DNA from: Hymenopellis radicata
Taxonomy: Eukaryota > Basidiomycota > Agaricomycetes > Agaricales > Physalacriaceae
NCBI GenBank assembly: GCA_015501595.1
Contig: JADNRX010000037.1
Coordinates: forward strand, 62,001-126,000
Direction: 5' to 3'
Length of the DNA stretch: 64,000 bases
The first letter of the stretch is position 1. Every line of letters starts with the position of its first letter. This document shows, one piece after another, positions 1-13,092 of the stretch. The translations under genes were made by a program, and so were the position numbers. Below the pieces are notes generated by a model. That model was not told the DNA's origin and searched no databases. It saw nothing but the letters and a program-made list of their open reading frames with translations.

Positions 1-357
1 GGCGGGATGGCTGCAAGATGTGCTTCTGTTGACCTATCTACACTTGGATTTAACATGTCACCTCCTGAAGCTGCGGCCTGTGTACTCAGATGTGCAATTT
101 TTATCTGCTAACTTGTGTGTTCAGGCGCCCCCAGAAGATTTGTTCATTTGTGGCGGACGCGAGCGCGTCACGTGACAAAATTTAGATGTAAATTACCCTG
201 TAAATTATCGGCCCAGGTAACTTACCGGTCAAAAAGTTTCCAACCATTTCTTACGCCAGTGCACACAACACTCTCGAAACGAACTATCAAAATTATACTA
301 TACTGCAGATCTAAAATTACACTCAATCTATACACCGGACTCTTTCATTCATTCACT
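1..357. other. Intergenic stretch downstream of SEC18
   Basis: No convincing gene is seen. A long plus-strand frame starting near 115 runs through the antisense of the last SEC18 exon and has an arginine/leucine/proline-rich composition typical of antisense reading, so it is not called. The first 350 bases presumably include the 3' UTR of SEC18. Confidence 0.5.
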
Positions 358-3444
<3,087 letters not shown>

Positions 3445-3583
3445 GGATGAGGGAGATATAGTTGGTCGTCGTGGATGGTCGTGGTCAATGTCAGATGCAG
3501 TGTAAGCCTGGTGTAAGCTTAAGGTTAGGGTTTACAACCCGTTCCTGTTTTGGAAATGCGCTGAGCCCTTATTGCGCGCTTCC

Positions 3584-5033
3584 ATGTCGGCCACTGACAA
3601 TGAGCCCACGCGGACGGGCGGCGGCATGGGAGGCCTCCTCGACGACTACCCCGACGTCGACAAGCATTCTTGCCAGCTGCTGGGCCCGACTGCCCTCGTC
3701 AGTCATACCCTAGAGCATCCACCATTTCCTCATAGGCTTTTCCTAGATTGTCCAAGGACTCATGGGCGTCCTCGTCATACTCTCCCTTGTATACAAGAGA
3801 CACAGAGAAACTGTTAAACGTCCGTGGCGAATCTGGTACGACCACCAATATAGACTCGAACACCATCATGTTGACAATGATGCCTCCAGGCTCTTTGATG
3901 TATCTAAACAGGTTATCGGCCAGATGTTCGTACACGGCTTCAATGTTCTTGTATCGGATCTTGTCTCCCAGCACTCGGACCAGAACGCATGTGTCTTCTA
4001 CTTTTTCAACATACTAGTCGACACCACTCTTGGCGTCGCCTTGTTATACATCATTCTCCACCTCCTCACCTACCTCTGCGCCGACAAGTTCCAATTGATT
4101 GGATTTGAATCCGGTGTATACGGGAAACCTCCGTCCATTGTCTTCTGGGGCAAGCAGGCGGCGCTGTATGTCGTCGCTTTAACAACCATGAAGCTTCTCG
4201 TTCTCGGTCTTCTCGCGGTCTTCCCTGGTTTGTTTATCATTGGCGCATGGCTCCTAAGTTGGACTCAGACGGGCGACGGAGACGCGCTTCAAGTGATATT
4301 GTAGGTCCTCCCGTTCCGCCTTTGATTAAACTCTGCTAACAATAGGTTTGACAGCACCATGGGAATCTTTCCCATTGTCATGAACGTGCTTCAGTTCTGG
4401 CTCATTGATTCCATCGTCAAAGCGTCAGAGCCGTCCACACTCTCCCTCGACACTGATGCTCACGACGGCCTTGACCGGGAACCACTTTTCGGGGTTCCCT
4501 CTGACGACGAGGATGATGATATTGGTCCCCAACGACACGACATTGAGAACCCCAGACCACCTTCACCCGAGTACACTCACACTCGTTCACACTCCCCCGG
4601 AAAGACCTCGGGATCGATAACGCCAATGGCGGTAGAATCCAAGTCGTCTGGGTCTAGCTCCACAGAAGCAGTCGAAATGCATTCATATCCACCAAGTCTC
4701 TCCAGCAGTATCACGTCGAATTCGTCAACCTCGTCCATGCCTCCACCTATTCGCGAGGCGAAGCTGATAAAGAAGAAAAGGACGCCCCCGCCTTTACATA
4801 TACGAAGAGCAACCCAGCCGGCGGTGAATTCTCCTGCACCTGCTTCTGCCGTTAAGATGACGGAGACCAGGCAAGAAACCAGTTCAGACTGGGATGACTC
4901 GTGGGGTGACTCTGAGGACTGGGCAGATCGAGTTGGTGAGGAAGACTGGACTGGTCGTCGATTAGAAGAGAAGAAGGAGAGTATACAGGACGTATGGGAT
5001 TCTCATGAACTTGACAGACAGATACATGATTAG
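3584..5033 (+). CDS. STIMATE/TMEM110-family ER or vacuole membrane protein
   Basis: Four exons: join(3584..3697, 3747..3835, 3890..4300, 4346..5033), 433 aa. The 54-nt second intron is in frame and has no acceptor problem; removing it gives the family motif RIWLFDVSKQ. Family hallmarks are CQLLGP near residue 33, LVYKRHRE, the FNILVDTTLG segment, and four to five hydrophobic helices up to about residue 240. These are followed by the MGIFPIVMN-VLQFWLID helix and a long acidic, Ser-rich cytosolic tail that ends in a W/D/E-rich stretch (DWDDSWGDSEDWADR). The animal member regulates store-operated calcium entry at ER-plasma membrane contacts; fungal members are uncharacterised vacuolar or ER membrane proteins, so the function here is inferred only. 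The gene is divergent from SEC18. Confidence 0.85.
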
Positions 5034-5218
5034 GGCTTCTGTTTGTACACTACTTTCTATATGGTACTTGTAGCATCGATTAATTTGCTCTGAATTTGCT
5101 TCAAGCCAGAAGCGTGCACGAGCCGTAATCCTCCCTTATTTGGCAGTGTCATGCTGCAAAGGCCCCTTCTATTCCACCTCCATCACGACCGCCAACATCT
5201 CCACTACTCCACGCGATA

Positions 5219-6168
5219 ATGTCGACCGTTGAAGCCCACGACGACGAGCTTACGAGGCCACACCCGTTGCCACGGTCGGCGTCCAATCCCAAGCCAAAGG
5301 GTATCCTTAAGAATGCCCCTCAGGGAACGCACCCAGGGCAGCAGTAAGTGCCTCTCATACGCCCCAAAGCCGAATATGAACGGTTTTGCAGCAGTCTGCA
5401 GTGGGACGAGGCCAATCTGGCGCTAACGGAGATCCAGAAAGACAGCCTCATGAAGATCACGGAGCCCAAGACGCCCTACGTACGCTACAACGCCGAGACG
5501 GACGAAGTCGAGGGCGGTTAGTGTTTTCAACTCTGTATTAACGTTGACTGGTGATTAAAGTGGCTCGCAGAAATTCCCGACTTTGACCTCAATGGCCGCT
5601 TCTACCCCGACTCGCCGACCCGATCGACTCGCTCCATCTCGCCGACTGGCGCAGACACTTCGGGGCCGTCCTCGCGCCGTACGTCCATCTCCAGCAGCGG
5701 GCGTCCGTCCGCGTCGAGCTCGGGAAGATCCGCGAGCACGGCGTCGAGCCGCAGCACGAGCTTCAACCTCCCCGACGAGGCGCGCTCGGGAATCCGCGCC
5801 GATGATAGAGATCTCGGCGGGGAAGTCGAGTTTGGCGAAGAGATGGACGAAGAGAGTGAGTTTTTCTTGTTAAAAAACAGCGTGGATGCGATAATTGACG
5901 CTGTCGGTTTATAGCTGCTGCTAAACATGCTGCATTTGTGCGTGCCAGGGGCAGGCACTATTCTAATGAGGCCGAAGCTATGAAGGTAGAGAGGGTGCTG
6001 CCTAATGTCAAAATGTAAACTGACCTTTTGTGTCAGCGCGCTGCCCAGTTGTTAGCAGACGAGGAGGACGACGACGCGGGCGACGACGCTATGGACGCTG
6101 AAGACGCGAGAGTTCCTCCTCCGGTACCTCCGTTGCCCAAGGTGAACGGCAATGGCCATGGTCGATAG
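5219..6168 (+). CDS. GLC8: Protein phosphatase inhibitor 2 (IPP-2/Glc8-like)
   Basis: Regulatory subunit of type-1 protein phosphatase. Five exons: join(5219..5343, 5392..5516, 5571..5855, 5915..5985, 6037..6168), 245 aa, typical for the family. The sequence shows the N-terminal KGILKNAP element that contacts PP1, the [17 protein letters not shown] segment (the RVxF-like/WDE region of inhibitor-2), a Ser-rich middle, and the C-terminal [17 protein letters not shown] helix that covers the PP1 active site in the animal protein. The C-terminus is very acidic ([14 protein letters not shown]). The TP site before [10 protein letters not shown] matches the conserved phosphorylatable Thr of inhibitor-2 (KTPY). 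Family assignment is strong; regulation in this organism is inferred from homologues. Confidence 0.92.
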
Positions 6169-6619
6169 ATGTCCTGCATGAAGAAAAGTCTCTGCCAAAT
6201 TCCATGGACTTGTTAATCTGTACCATCTAGGATTCGTATCGTCTTGTACCTTGCTCAAGTAATTCACGAAGATTCTTCACCTTTTTTATAGTGCGATTCG
6301 AGTCTATTTAAAATGAAATCGCCTCTGTTGAGCAATCCATGTCAGGTAACCGATGACCGATTTTCCGGACAGTGTTGTGTCTGGACTCGACCATTAAACA
6401 CGTCCGCATCGTCGCGCCGACGAGAGGGAATACAGACGATACACAGGCGATACTGCCATCGCACTCTACGCCAAATAGGATGGACGTTCTCACGAAAGCG
6501 CGCTTGAGGTTGCTGGACGCGAAGTCTATAAATCGGAAGGTGAGTCCTATTTGCTATCCATGCAATGCCAACATTAAACGCGCTCAGGGAAACACTTTCT
6601 CAAACTAGACAACAACACG
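6169..6619. other. Intergenic stretch between GLC8 and repeat-family copy 1
   Basis: Contains the likely 3' UTR of the GLC8 gene. Short frames at 6308-6608 on both strands show no motif and no shared splice structure, so nothing further is called. Confidence 0.4.
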
Positions 6620-7692
6620 ACAATGAAGATTGCCCTGAGTACTACAAACTTAGGCTACTGCTATGGAAGACTAACATCTGACAGGAATGGCGATTCCCAC
6701 CGCCAACTCGATCAAGAAAATGGTACCCTGACATGACGGAGCTTAGTGCCGATTCTAACTGCAATAAAGGACCACTTCACCTTCTTCGCACTTTGGACGT
6801 ATTTTGTGGTAGTGCTCAGAAATCTTGCAATAGAACTGAATACACTCACCTTGTCGTGATATCAAGGACTTGAATTTTAAATTTAGGTGCGTCTTGATGG
6901 TCGTGTTCAGTACTTCGGTCGTTCACGGAAATCAGGTCGAGCTCGCGTCCTTGTCCGCAAAACAGCAGCGAATTCGAGTCGGTTTGTAGATGCGAATTTC
7001 GTCCATAGCGAGGTAGGGAGCGGTCGACTTGCGGGATAACGTGTCGTCGGTCGGCTTGTGACATCGAAGTCGTTGGGTAGTCGGACGGCTGGTGGATTCG
7101 AAAGTGTGGCGTAGCGGCGGTCGAGAACGTGTCGTCGGTTCAGCTTGTGGAATCGAGAGCGTGTGTTGTGCTTGAGAATCGGTGCGTGTCGTTTCGTGAG
7201 CGGCTTACGGGAGAACGTGTCGTCGGTCGGCTTGCGGAATCGAGAGTGGGGTAGTCGGTCGGCTTGCCCCGGATTCGAAAGTGTGGCGTAGAGGCGGTCG
7301 GCTTGTGGGAGAACACATCGTCGGTTCGGCTTGCGGAATCGAGGGCGTGTCGTGCTTGAGAATCTGGGTCGACTTGCGGGAGAACGTGTCGTCGGTCGAC
7401 TTGCGGAATCGAGAGTTGGAATGGTGGTGAATCGGTCGACTTGTGGAATCGATGGCATAGTCGGTCGGCTTGCGGAATTGGCTTGAGGATCGAGGCGTGT
7501 CGCGTGAACGGTCGACTTGCGGGACTAATGTGTCGTCGGTCGGCTTGGGAGATCGAAGGTGGCTTGAGGATTGGGGCGGGAGCGGTCGACTTGCAGGAGC
7601 CAATGGCGGTGGTCGGTCGACTTGCGAGACAACGCGTCGTCGGTCGGCTTGTGGGGTCGAGAGCGGTCGGAGGTCGAGTCGATAGTGTGAGT

Positions 7693-7747
7693 CTAAACAC
7701 AGGTATTTTAACAGCTGATGATACTGAATATTAATCAAGAAACTCAC
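7693..7747 (-). other. Predicted intron of repeat-family copy 1
   Basis: GTGAGTTTC donor and GTGTTTAG acceptor on the minus strand, 55 nt. The same donor sequence occurs in copy 3 (63160-63202) and a near-identical one in copy 2 (62244-62297), although intron interiors and lengths differ. This argues that splicing is a conserved property of the family. Confidence 0.6.
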
Positions 7748-7940
7748 TGTCGTGGGTTCGCAGGCTGTCCAACGCGTCGAGTCGGCTTGAGGCGCTGTCG
7801 GTCGTCCCGCGTAAGATCGAGTTTGAGGCGTCGCAGGTCGTCGTCCTCGGAGGATGAAGAGAGTGAGTGATTAAGAGCGTGGCCAACGGTGATGATGTGG
7901 ACGAGAGCAAGGATGGGGTCCACACTGGGAGGCGTGCTGC

Positions 7941-8009
7941 CTTTTGTATGCAAGCGAAGGTCAGGGCCGCCCAACTACAATGGACCCGAATTGGGATAGC
8001 GGTCCATTG
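7941..8009 (-). promoter_or_regulatory. Conserved palindrome plus TATA-like box, copy 1
   Basis: CAATGGACC at 7978 and its complement GGTCCATTG ending at 8009 form a perfect 9-bp inverted repeat with a 14-bp centre. 27 bp closer to the first exon lies CATACAAAAG (7941-7950, minus strand), a TATA-like element. Copy 3 has the same spacing and copy 2 a 37-bp spacing. A dimeric-regulator site is inferred. Confidence 0.5.
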
Positions 8010-8125
8010 TTCTGATCTTTTGACTAGTCCAAGTACTAAAAGGCAATAGCGTCGTTACCATTGACCAGTGAGTCAACTCCAAGTCGCCACTGTCCATTGT
8101 TCTAAACGGAGAACGCAGATTTATT

Positions 8126-9724
8126 TTACCTACGTTGAATGGGGGTTATATCGTACAATCGGAGTACTGAGTCAGCGAAGTACCGCGAACTTCCTACTAG
8201 GCTATCAACAAGCCTTCGAACAGCCCGAACAAGAGCAGCACCAAACGTGTATCGACATACCCAGCGCAGTACCCTCCGCGTGACAGGCAACTTGGGCGTT
8301 CGAAAACGCGACCATTTTCGTACGAACTCTGGCGACAGCTGCGACCAGCGATCATAATCATCATAAGAAGGCGGCGCGCACCCACAATTGTCAAGTTTTC
8401 GCGGACGCTCCGTCAATATGAGCTCATCAACTTGCGGATACAGGCTTTCGAAAAGTTGGAGAGCTTGCTCCGCCGTCAGACGTGCATCAATGTCCCAAGT
8501 GGTCATCACATCAAGAAGCGGAGCAAGCATGGGCACAGTGGGAGTCAAATGCTGTGGTGCATGAGCAAAATGGAGCATGTACAAGGCCTCGAAACCTACT
8601 TGGAACAAATCACAGAGTTCGATGCCTAGGCACCCTACGTCGAAGGCAAAGGGATTGTAGTCGTATTCACCTTGGAACAACTCCGGGGGGCACTTGACCG
8701 ATGCGAACCAGCCTCCTCTGGTGGGTAGGCGATAGGACGCGGAGTCTAAAGGAGCGTTGTTCGGGAACATGATGGAGAGATTGAAATCGTACAATCCGTA
8801 TTTCGCGTGATCGTCTCTCCGCATTGCGAGTCGAAATGGGGCCGGATCGTTAAAACGTAGAGTCGACATTAGGTCAAGGGGGATATGATTGAAAAGAATG
8901 TTCCGGAGGGCGATGTCCTGAAAGGAATTTAAATCAAAAAAAAGTCTACCACATCGCCCACATGCGGTCATACCCGATGAGCAATACGCGCGCCATGTAA
9001 GAACGCCAATGCTGCCAACAATGAATGCACCATAACGAGAACCTCTCGAATGCTACCGAACCATGGCAACCAAATGTCTTCTCCCCATCTGACAAGGAGT
9101 TCATTTTCCGTAAGCAATCAGCAGACAGTATTCACCTAGGCATTACAGCTAACCAGTGGCCTCCAAAGGAGAGCATGTCCAAGAGTGGCAGGACACCTTG
9201 AATGCAATGATCCGGGCGTTCATTTTGAGCCTTCAGAAGAAAGAGCAGAATCCGCGATTCTTCACTATCGCGTCGGACTAGCTTCAACGCGACGTGTCGA
9301 TGTTGTGTATCTTGTGCGAAAACGACGCGTCCCTACAGTTCCATTAAATACAAACAGGTCGATAGGGATGTGCTTACCCAAGTCATGCTTAGAAAAGGGT
9401 CCTCGCTGGAATCCTTCCCTAGGGCATCGTTGTGAAACGCATACGGAAATGCGCCACCGAATTGCGTTGCGTTGGGTAGTAGAGGAAGTCCGTAGGCAAA
9501 GTGTGTTACCTCCTCATCTAACACAGGGTGAGTATATAGCGTGTAGCCGCGTTCCAGGAGCCACGGTCGCGCAGAATCTTCCCAGAATCTCATGCGCCTG
9601 AAAAGGTTGTACTCGGCCGTGCCAGGGACCACGTTTTCGTGAAGAGAGAATTCAATCTGTATGCGAGTCAGAAAGAGGACACTGGCCCATGGCTGCTTAT
9701 TACCTTTATACTGTGTGTCGACAT
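8126..9724 (-). CDS. Fungal protein kinase-like protein
   Basis: Five exons: complement(join(8126..8917, 8974..9088, 9136..9332, 9378..9656, 9704..9724)), 467 aa. The N-terminal region has the FRRMRFWEDSARPWLLERGY motif typical of a large basidiomycete kinase-like family. The VAIK-type lysine is in HVALKLVRRDSEE. The hinge region ends in VMPRWGEDIW. The catalytic loop is HRDIALRN, so Asp and Asn are both kept, split by an intron after HR. The magnesium loop reads LYDFNLS, with DFN instead of DFG. The C-terminal lobe is short (FDVGCLGIELCDLFQ), with RLTAEQAL resembling kinase helix H. It may be an atypical kinase or a pseudokinase. The stop lies about 4 bp from the boundary of repeat-family copy 1, so its 3' UTR probably runs into that repeat. 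Confidence 0.8.
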
Positions 9725-10127
9725 GGTCGTGTAGAACAATGCCAACTTTATGGTTTGTGATCAAGAAAAACCTCCTTTCTCATTAGTCTCGAACAGCCGC
9801 TTGAGCCAGCTTTTTGAGGGGTTGATGGTGCTGCTCTACACCCGAACCCCTAACGCCGAGCACTTGGGCTTCGGTTCCAGTGTAGGGCGCGCTAACGCGC
9901 GCCGAAGAGTCACCAAACCGCCCCGTGGCCCACGCATCATAGCGTCCTTCTTGAAATCTGTCGTATGTACTAACCTACGCACATGTTCCTCGCGGACTGC
10001 TTGAACTCCCTCCAAGCTGGCAAGTTTAAACGCTATACTGTACTTTTATCTAAATGCTCTGTTATGTTTGAACACTGCGTGTACAATTGGTAGATGTACA
10101 ATGGGCAATAGGTTTCTTCTTCTACTG
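9725..10127. other. Intergenic stretch between kinase-like gene and PRPP synthetase
   Basis: It serves as 5' region of the kinase-like gene and 3' region of the PRPP synthetase gene, both on the minus strand. I see a GCGCGC-rich inverted motif near 9889-9904 but no gene or tRNA. Confidence 0.4.
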
Positions 10128-11307
10128 TTACAGTACCGCGATTGTCCCCGTCTCTGCCCACTCTCCAAAGAGCAGACTAATACTCTCTCCGTTGTGCGTC
10201 CGCCGAATACTCTCGGCTATCGTCGCGCTCACATCGATCGTCACCAGCTTCGAACACTGCTGCTTGTGCAGGTTCTGCGGAATCGTGTTGGTGACGACGA
10301 GCTGTTCTATCGGGAGCTGGTCTATCGCAGCGAGATTTAGCTCCGATAACAGGCCTGGGGAGAGTAAAATGAATATGCGAGGTAATTGGATATTTGCAAA
10401 GGTACATACCGTGCGAGATGAGAGCATGGACAGATTTTGCGCCCTTCTCCTTCAAGGTCTTGGCTGCAAGTGTGAGAGTGACGCCCGTGTCAATCATATC
10501 GTCGACGAGTATCGCGACCTGATGGAAAAGAAGATTAATATTGGGAAGCGGAAAATGTGGGAGAGTGTACCTTGTCCTTGACATCACCAACCAGAATCTC
10601 CATACGCTCCGGAGCACCCTCTGCCTTTCCATCCCGTTTACGGTGAATCAAGGCGAACTCGACACCGAGTTTATCCGCGATTGCCGTCGTCCTGTAAAGG
10701 CAGGCGTGAGCCGTTCTATTCTGCCGGATAAAACGGTCCGCATACCTCTTCGCGCCTCCCGCATCGGGGCTGACGATGATGCCATTTTGCCAGCCATCGA
10801 TCTGGCGTTTGATATAAGCGAGCATGAGCGGCTCAGACCAGAGGTTGTCGACGGGAATGTCAAAGAACCCCTGGATCTGGCTGGCGTGGAGGTCCATCGT
10901 TATAACATGGTCGCACCCGGCGACGACGAGCATGTTGGCGACGAGCTTGGCGGTGATGGGCGCGCGGCTCTTGTCCTTCTTGTCCATGCGAGCGTAGGGA
11001 AAGCAGGGAATGACCGCGGTGATCCGGCGCGCAGAAGCGGTCTTGCACGCCGAGATGAGAATGAGGAGCTCCATGAGGTTGTCGTTGACGTCGCTGCAGC
11101 CCGACTGGATAATAAAAACGTCCTCGTCTCGCACCGACTCGGAAATTTTCACGTTGATCTCGCCGTTGGAGAATTTTTTGACGGTGCAGGGAACCAGGGG
11201 GACATTGAGCCTAGCATTATGGATGAATCACGAATCCAGGGCGCCCGACAAGCAGCTCACCGCTCGGCCACGGCTTGGGCGAGCTCGGGGTGACTATTCC
11301 CTGCCAT
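10128..11307 (-). CDS. Ribose-phosphate pyrophosphokinase (PRPP synthetase)
   Basis: Transfers pyrophosphate from ATP to ribose 5-phosphate to make PRPP for purine, pyrimidine, His, Trp and NAD synthesis in the cytosol. Five exons: complement(join(10128..10354, 10410..10518, 10571..10691, 10746..11210, 11261..11307)), 322 aa, the normal length for the class I enzyme. Visible motifs: [10 protein letters not shown], the [11 protein letters not shown] flexible loop region, [14 protein letters not shown], the SPDAGGAKR loop, and the PRPP-binding loop [11 protein letters not shown] near residue 215. The N-terminal exon [16 protein letters not shown] joins through an intron within the Arg codon. 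No large insertion like that of yeast Prs1/Prs5 is present, so it resembles the Prs2-4 type. Assignment is secure. Confidence 0.95.
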
Positions 11308-11994
11308 TCCCGTTAGTAGGCAGACACCGACAGACGCCCATAACACACCAGCCAAGATCCGAATAGAGTTGTTGTGGTACATAATATTTGAAGGAAAGAC
11401 GGCACCAGCAATCGCTAGGGCATAAAGGGAATAATTGGTGGTGGTGGTGGTTGTCAGACAAGCAGGACTTGCTACTACAGCCCCGATCTGAAAATTGAAA
11501 ATTATCGCGCAAATGTTGATACAACCACTGCCGTCATTTGATGCTAACAACCCCATTGGCTGCCTCAACAAACGTTCTGTACACCCAATTCCACTGCCTG
11601 CCGCTGAATCGGAAATCCAGGCTCAACGAGACAGCGTAATCCGCTGCCTCAGTCCCTAGATAACCACAACCTCAGTGAGTCTGTGATATCCAGTGTGTGA
11701 GCTCCAGCAATTTTATTCCGATGCAGGCAATATACTGGATGACTTCCCGCGGCCGCTAGAAACGCAGATTATTTTTTAAACCTCGTCAAATTCAAAGTCC
11801 GCAATTTAGAATGTAAAAGTACCAAACCGTAGACCACCTACAAAGGATGGCACTATCAAGCAGGCAGACGAGCTGCCGTGTTGCCGAAGATCAACCTCAG
11901 TGAGCTTTCCATTGGGAAGGGTTGATTGCTATTGATATGATTGACAGTCTCAATCGGTCCCAATGAGACCCAACTCATACATTTTTTTGGCACC
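11308..11994. other. Intergenic stretch upstream of PRPP synthetase
   Basis: Contains the probable PRPP synthetase promoter. A minus-strand frame runs upstream in frame with the first exon, but its hydrophobic leader has no homologue I know and the ATG at 11307 fits the family. No other gene is seen. Confidence 0.4.
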
Positions 11995-12470
11995 TCAAAT
12001 CAACACTGTTGACACTGTGTTGAGGTGAGTTGACTGGCATTGGGGGCAGGTGGCCTCATTGCTACCATTCGTGCCTTTCTTTGCTTCTCGCTTTTTGTTA
12101 TGAATAAAAACAATAATATTGAAACAAGACAAGACAGAATGTATAAGTAAGTCTACAAAGCTCCGAGTCGACGAACAGAAGTCCACCATCGACGCGACGC
12201 CGTGACCTGTCCGGGCCCTTGCAATGTGATAAAAGCTGCTGGGACAGAAATGAGTACAAGGAATGGTAATAAGCTTGCACACATACTCAGGATGTTCGTC
12301 CCCATGTACGCCTTGATTTTGATAATAACACACGAGGCAGCAGCGTGAAGCGCACCAGAAACAATGAAGCTGAATATATGCGCGATTAATGTCAGGTATG
12401 CGTCGAAATGAAGGTTACACACCATGCACCATTGCGAGATACAAGTCAAGTAGACTCTGAGCCGACTCCG
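11995..12470 (-). pseudogene. Possible membrane-protein remnant
   Basis: Overlapping minus-strand frames encode hydrophobic segments, best seen as YLTLIAHIFSFIVSG-ALHAA followed by LLPFLVLISVPAAFITL. The SG-LH pattern within a helix is reminiscent of fungal wax-synthase-like (MBOAT-type) proteins, but no start exon, no complete domain and no clear splice chain could be assembled. I treat it as a weak remnant or the last exon of an unrecognised gene. Confidence 0.2.
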
Positions 12471-12529
12471 GGTCCTAACTGTTAGCGTGCCGAGCGAGTG
12501 ATCCTTCCAGCACAGCCAGTCCTCGTCCT

Positions 12530-13000
12530 ACCGGTCCTCACGCTTGCGCTGAGATTCGCGTCCGGGGGCCTTGTCCAGGCATCCTAGTCCTCGTCCATGT
12601 ATTTGGTCCTCGTCCTATGAGTCGTCCTCGTCCTCATCCTATGGGTCGTCCTCGTCCAGTGCGTCGTCCTCGGCCATGGCCTCGTTGTATCGTCCAGTCG
12701 CAAAGTCGTCACGTCCGGGTGTCGCCATCCTGCGTGGGCTCGTCATCGTCCAGCGGGTGGTCCTCGGGTTACGGGTATGGTCCAGGGGAGTGGTCTCTTG
12801 GTCCTCGTCCAGCGGATTGGCCTCGTCCAGTGCGTATTGTCCAGCCCGAATGTCGTCGTGTCCTGTGTCGCCATCCACTGGGTGGTCCTCGTCCTGTGGA
12901 TTGGCCTAGTCGCTTGGGTATCGTCCAGCGGAGTGGCCTCGTCCTCCTCGATGGCCTCCAGTATGTCCATCGTCGCGTATCGGGAACCATAGCATAAGGT
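12530..13000. repeat. Degenerate GTCCTCGTCC minisatellite-like region
   Basis: About 470 bp in which GTCCTCGTCC, CGTCCAGCGG and close variants recur every 15-40 bp on the plus strand. Both strands are open in several frames. The minus strand gives LDE/LDD/DED-rich acidic or TRP/WT-rich basic peptides depending on frame. This is what a G/C-biased repeat produces by chance, but see the candidate secreted frame that enters it. Confidence 0.6.
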
Positions 13001-13092
13001 GACAAGACCTGCTCATGGCAAGGCGCAGGCAATGGGAGAAGGGCGACCATGACGGTGATGGAGCAGAGGCAAGAGGCAGAGGCATACGTCAT
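12769..13092 (-). CDS. Candidate repetitive secreted protein (uncertain)
   Basis: A 107-codon frame begins MTYASASCLCSITVMVALLP-LPAPCHE, which looks like a signal peptide with a cleavage region after PAPCHE. It then enters the minisatellite-like region, where it reads as Trp/Thr/Arg-Gly-Pro repeats (WTIRTGRGQSAGRGP). There is no homology I recognise, and a frame entering a stop-poor repeat is easily open by chance. Only the signal-like N-terminus lifts it above noise. Confidence 0.2.
   Translation of the reverse strand: MTYASASCLCSITVMVALLPLPAPCHEQVLSPYAMVPDTRRWTYWRPSRRTRPLRWTIPKRLGQSTGRGPPSGWRHRTRRHSGWTIRTGRGQSAGRGPRDHSPGPYP

Larger units (their letters stand above)
6620..8122 (-). repeat. 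Unclassified spliced repeat family, copy 1
   Basis: Reads on the minus strand. From its 5' end: conserved upstream sequence ending about 4 bp from the kinase-gene stop, a palindrome at 7978-8009, a TATA-like CATACAAAAG at 7941-7950, a first exon without any ATG, an intron at 7693-7747 (GTGAGT...TTTAG), then about 700 bp of degenerate repeats built on AAGTCGACCG/AAGCCGACCG, and a conserved tail encoding a QDAPKF-IQVLD-like stretch followed by a splice donor near 6852. The repeat exon is open in all three minus-strand frames (Arg/Pro/Ser/Thr/Asp-rich). Copies 2 and 3 at 61.4-64 kb share every one of these parts. I do not recognise the family; it may be a repetitive protein gene, a non-coding RNA gene, or part of a mobile element. 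Confidence 0.7.

Noticed and set aside
6907..7700. CRISPR-like array (regular repeats)
   Set aside because: The units are degenerate, unevenly spaced and have no unique spacers; the organism is a eukaryote.
6846..7747. Four long minus-strand frames as separate protein genes
   Set aside because: They overlap each other in different frames of one repeat; reported once as repeat-family copy 1.
10541..11293. 250-codon plus-strand frame
   Set aside because: Antisense to the PRPP synthetase exons, which are certain.
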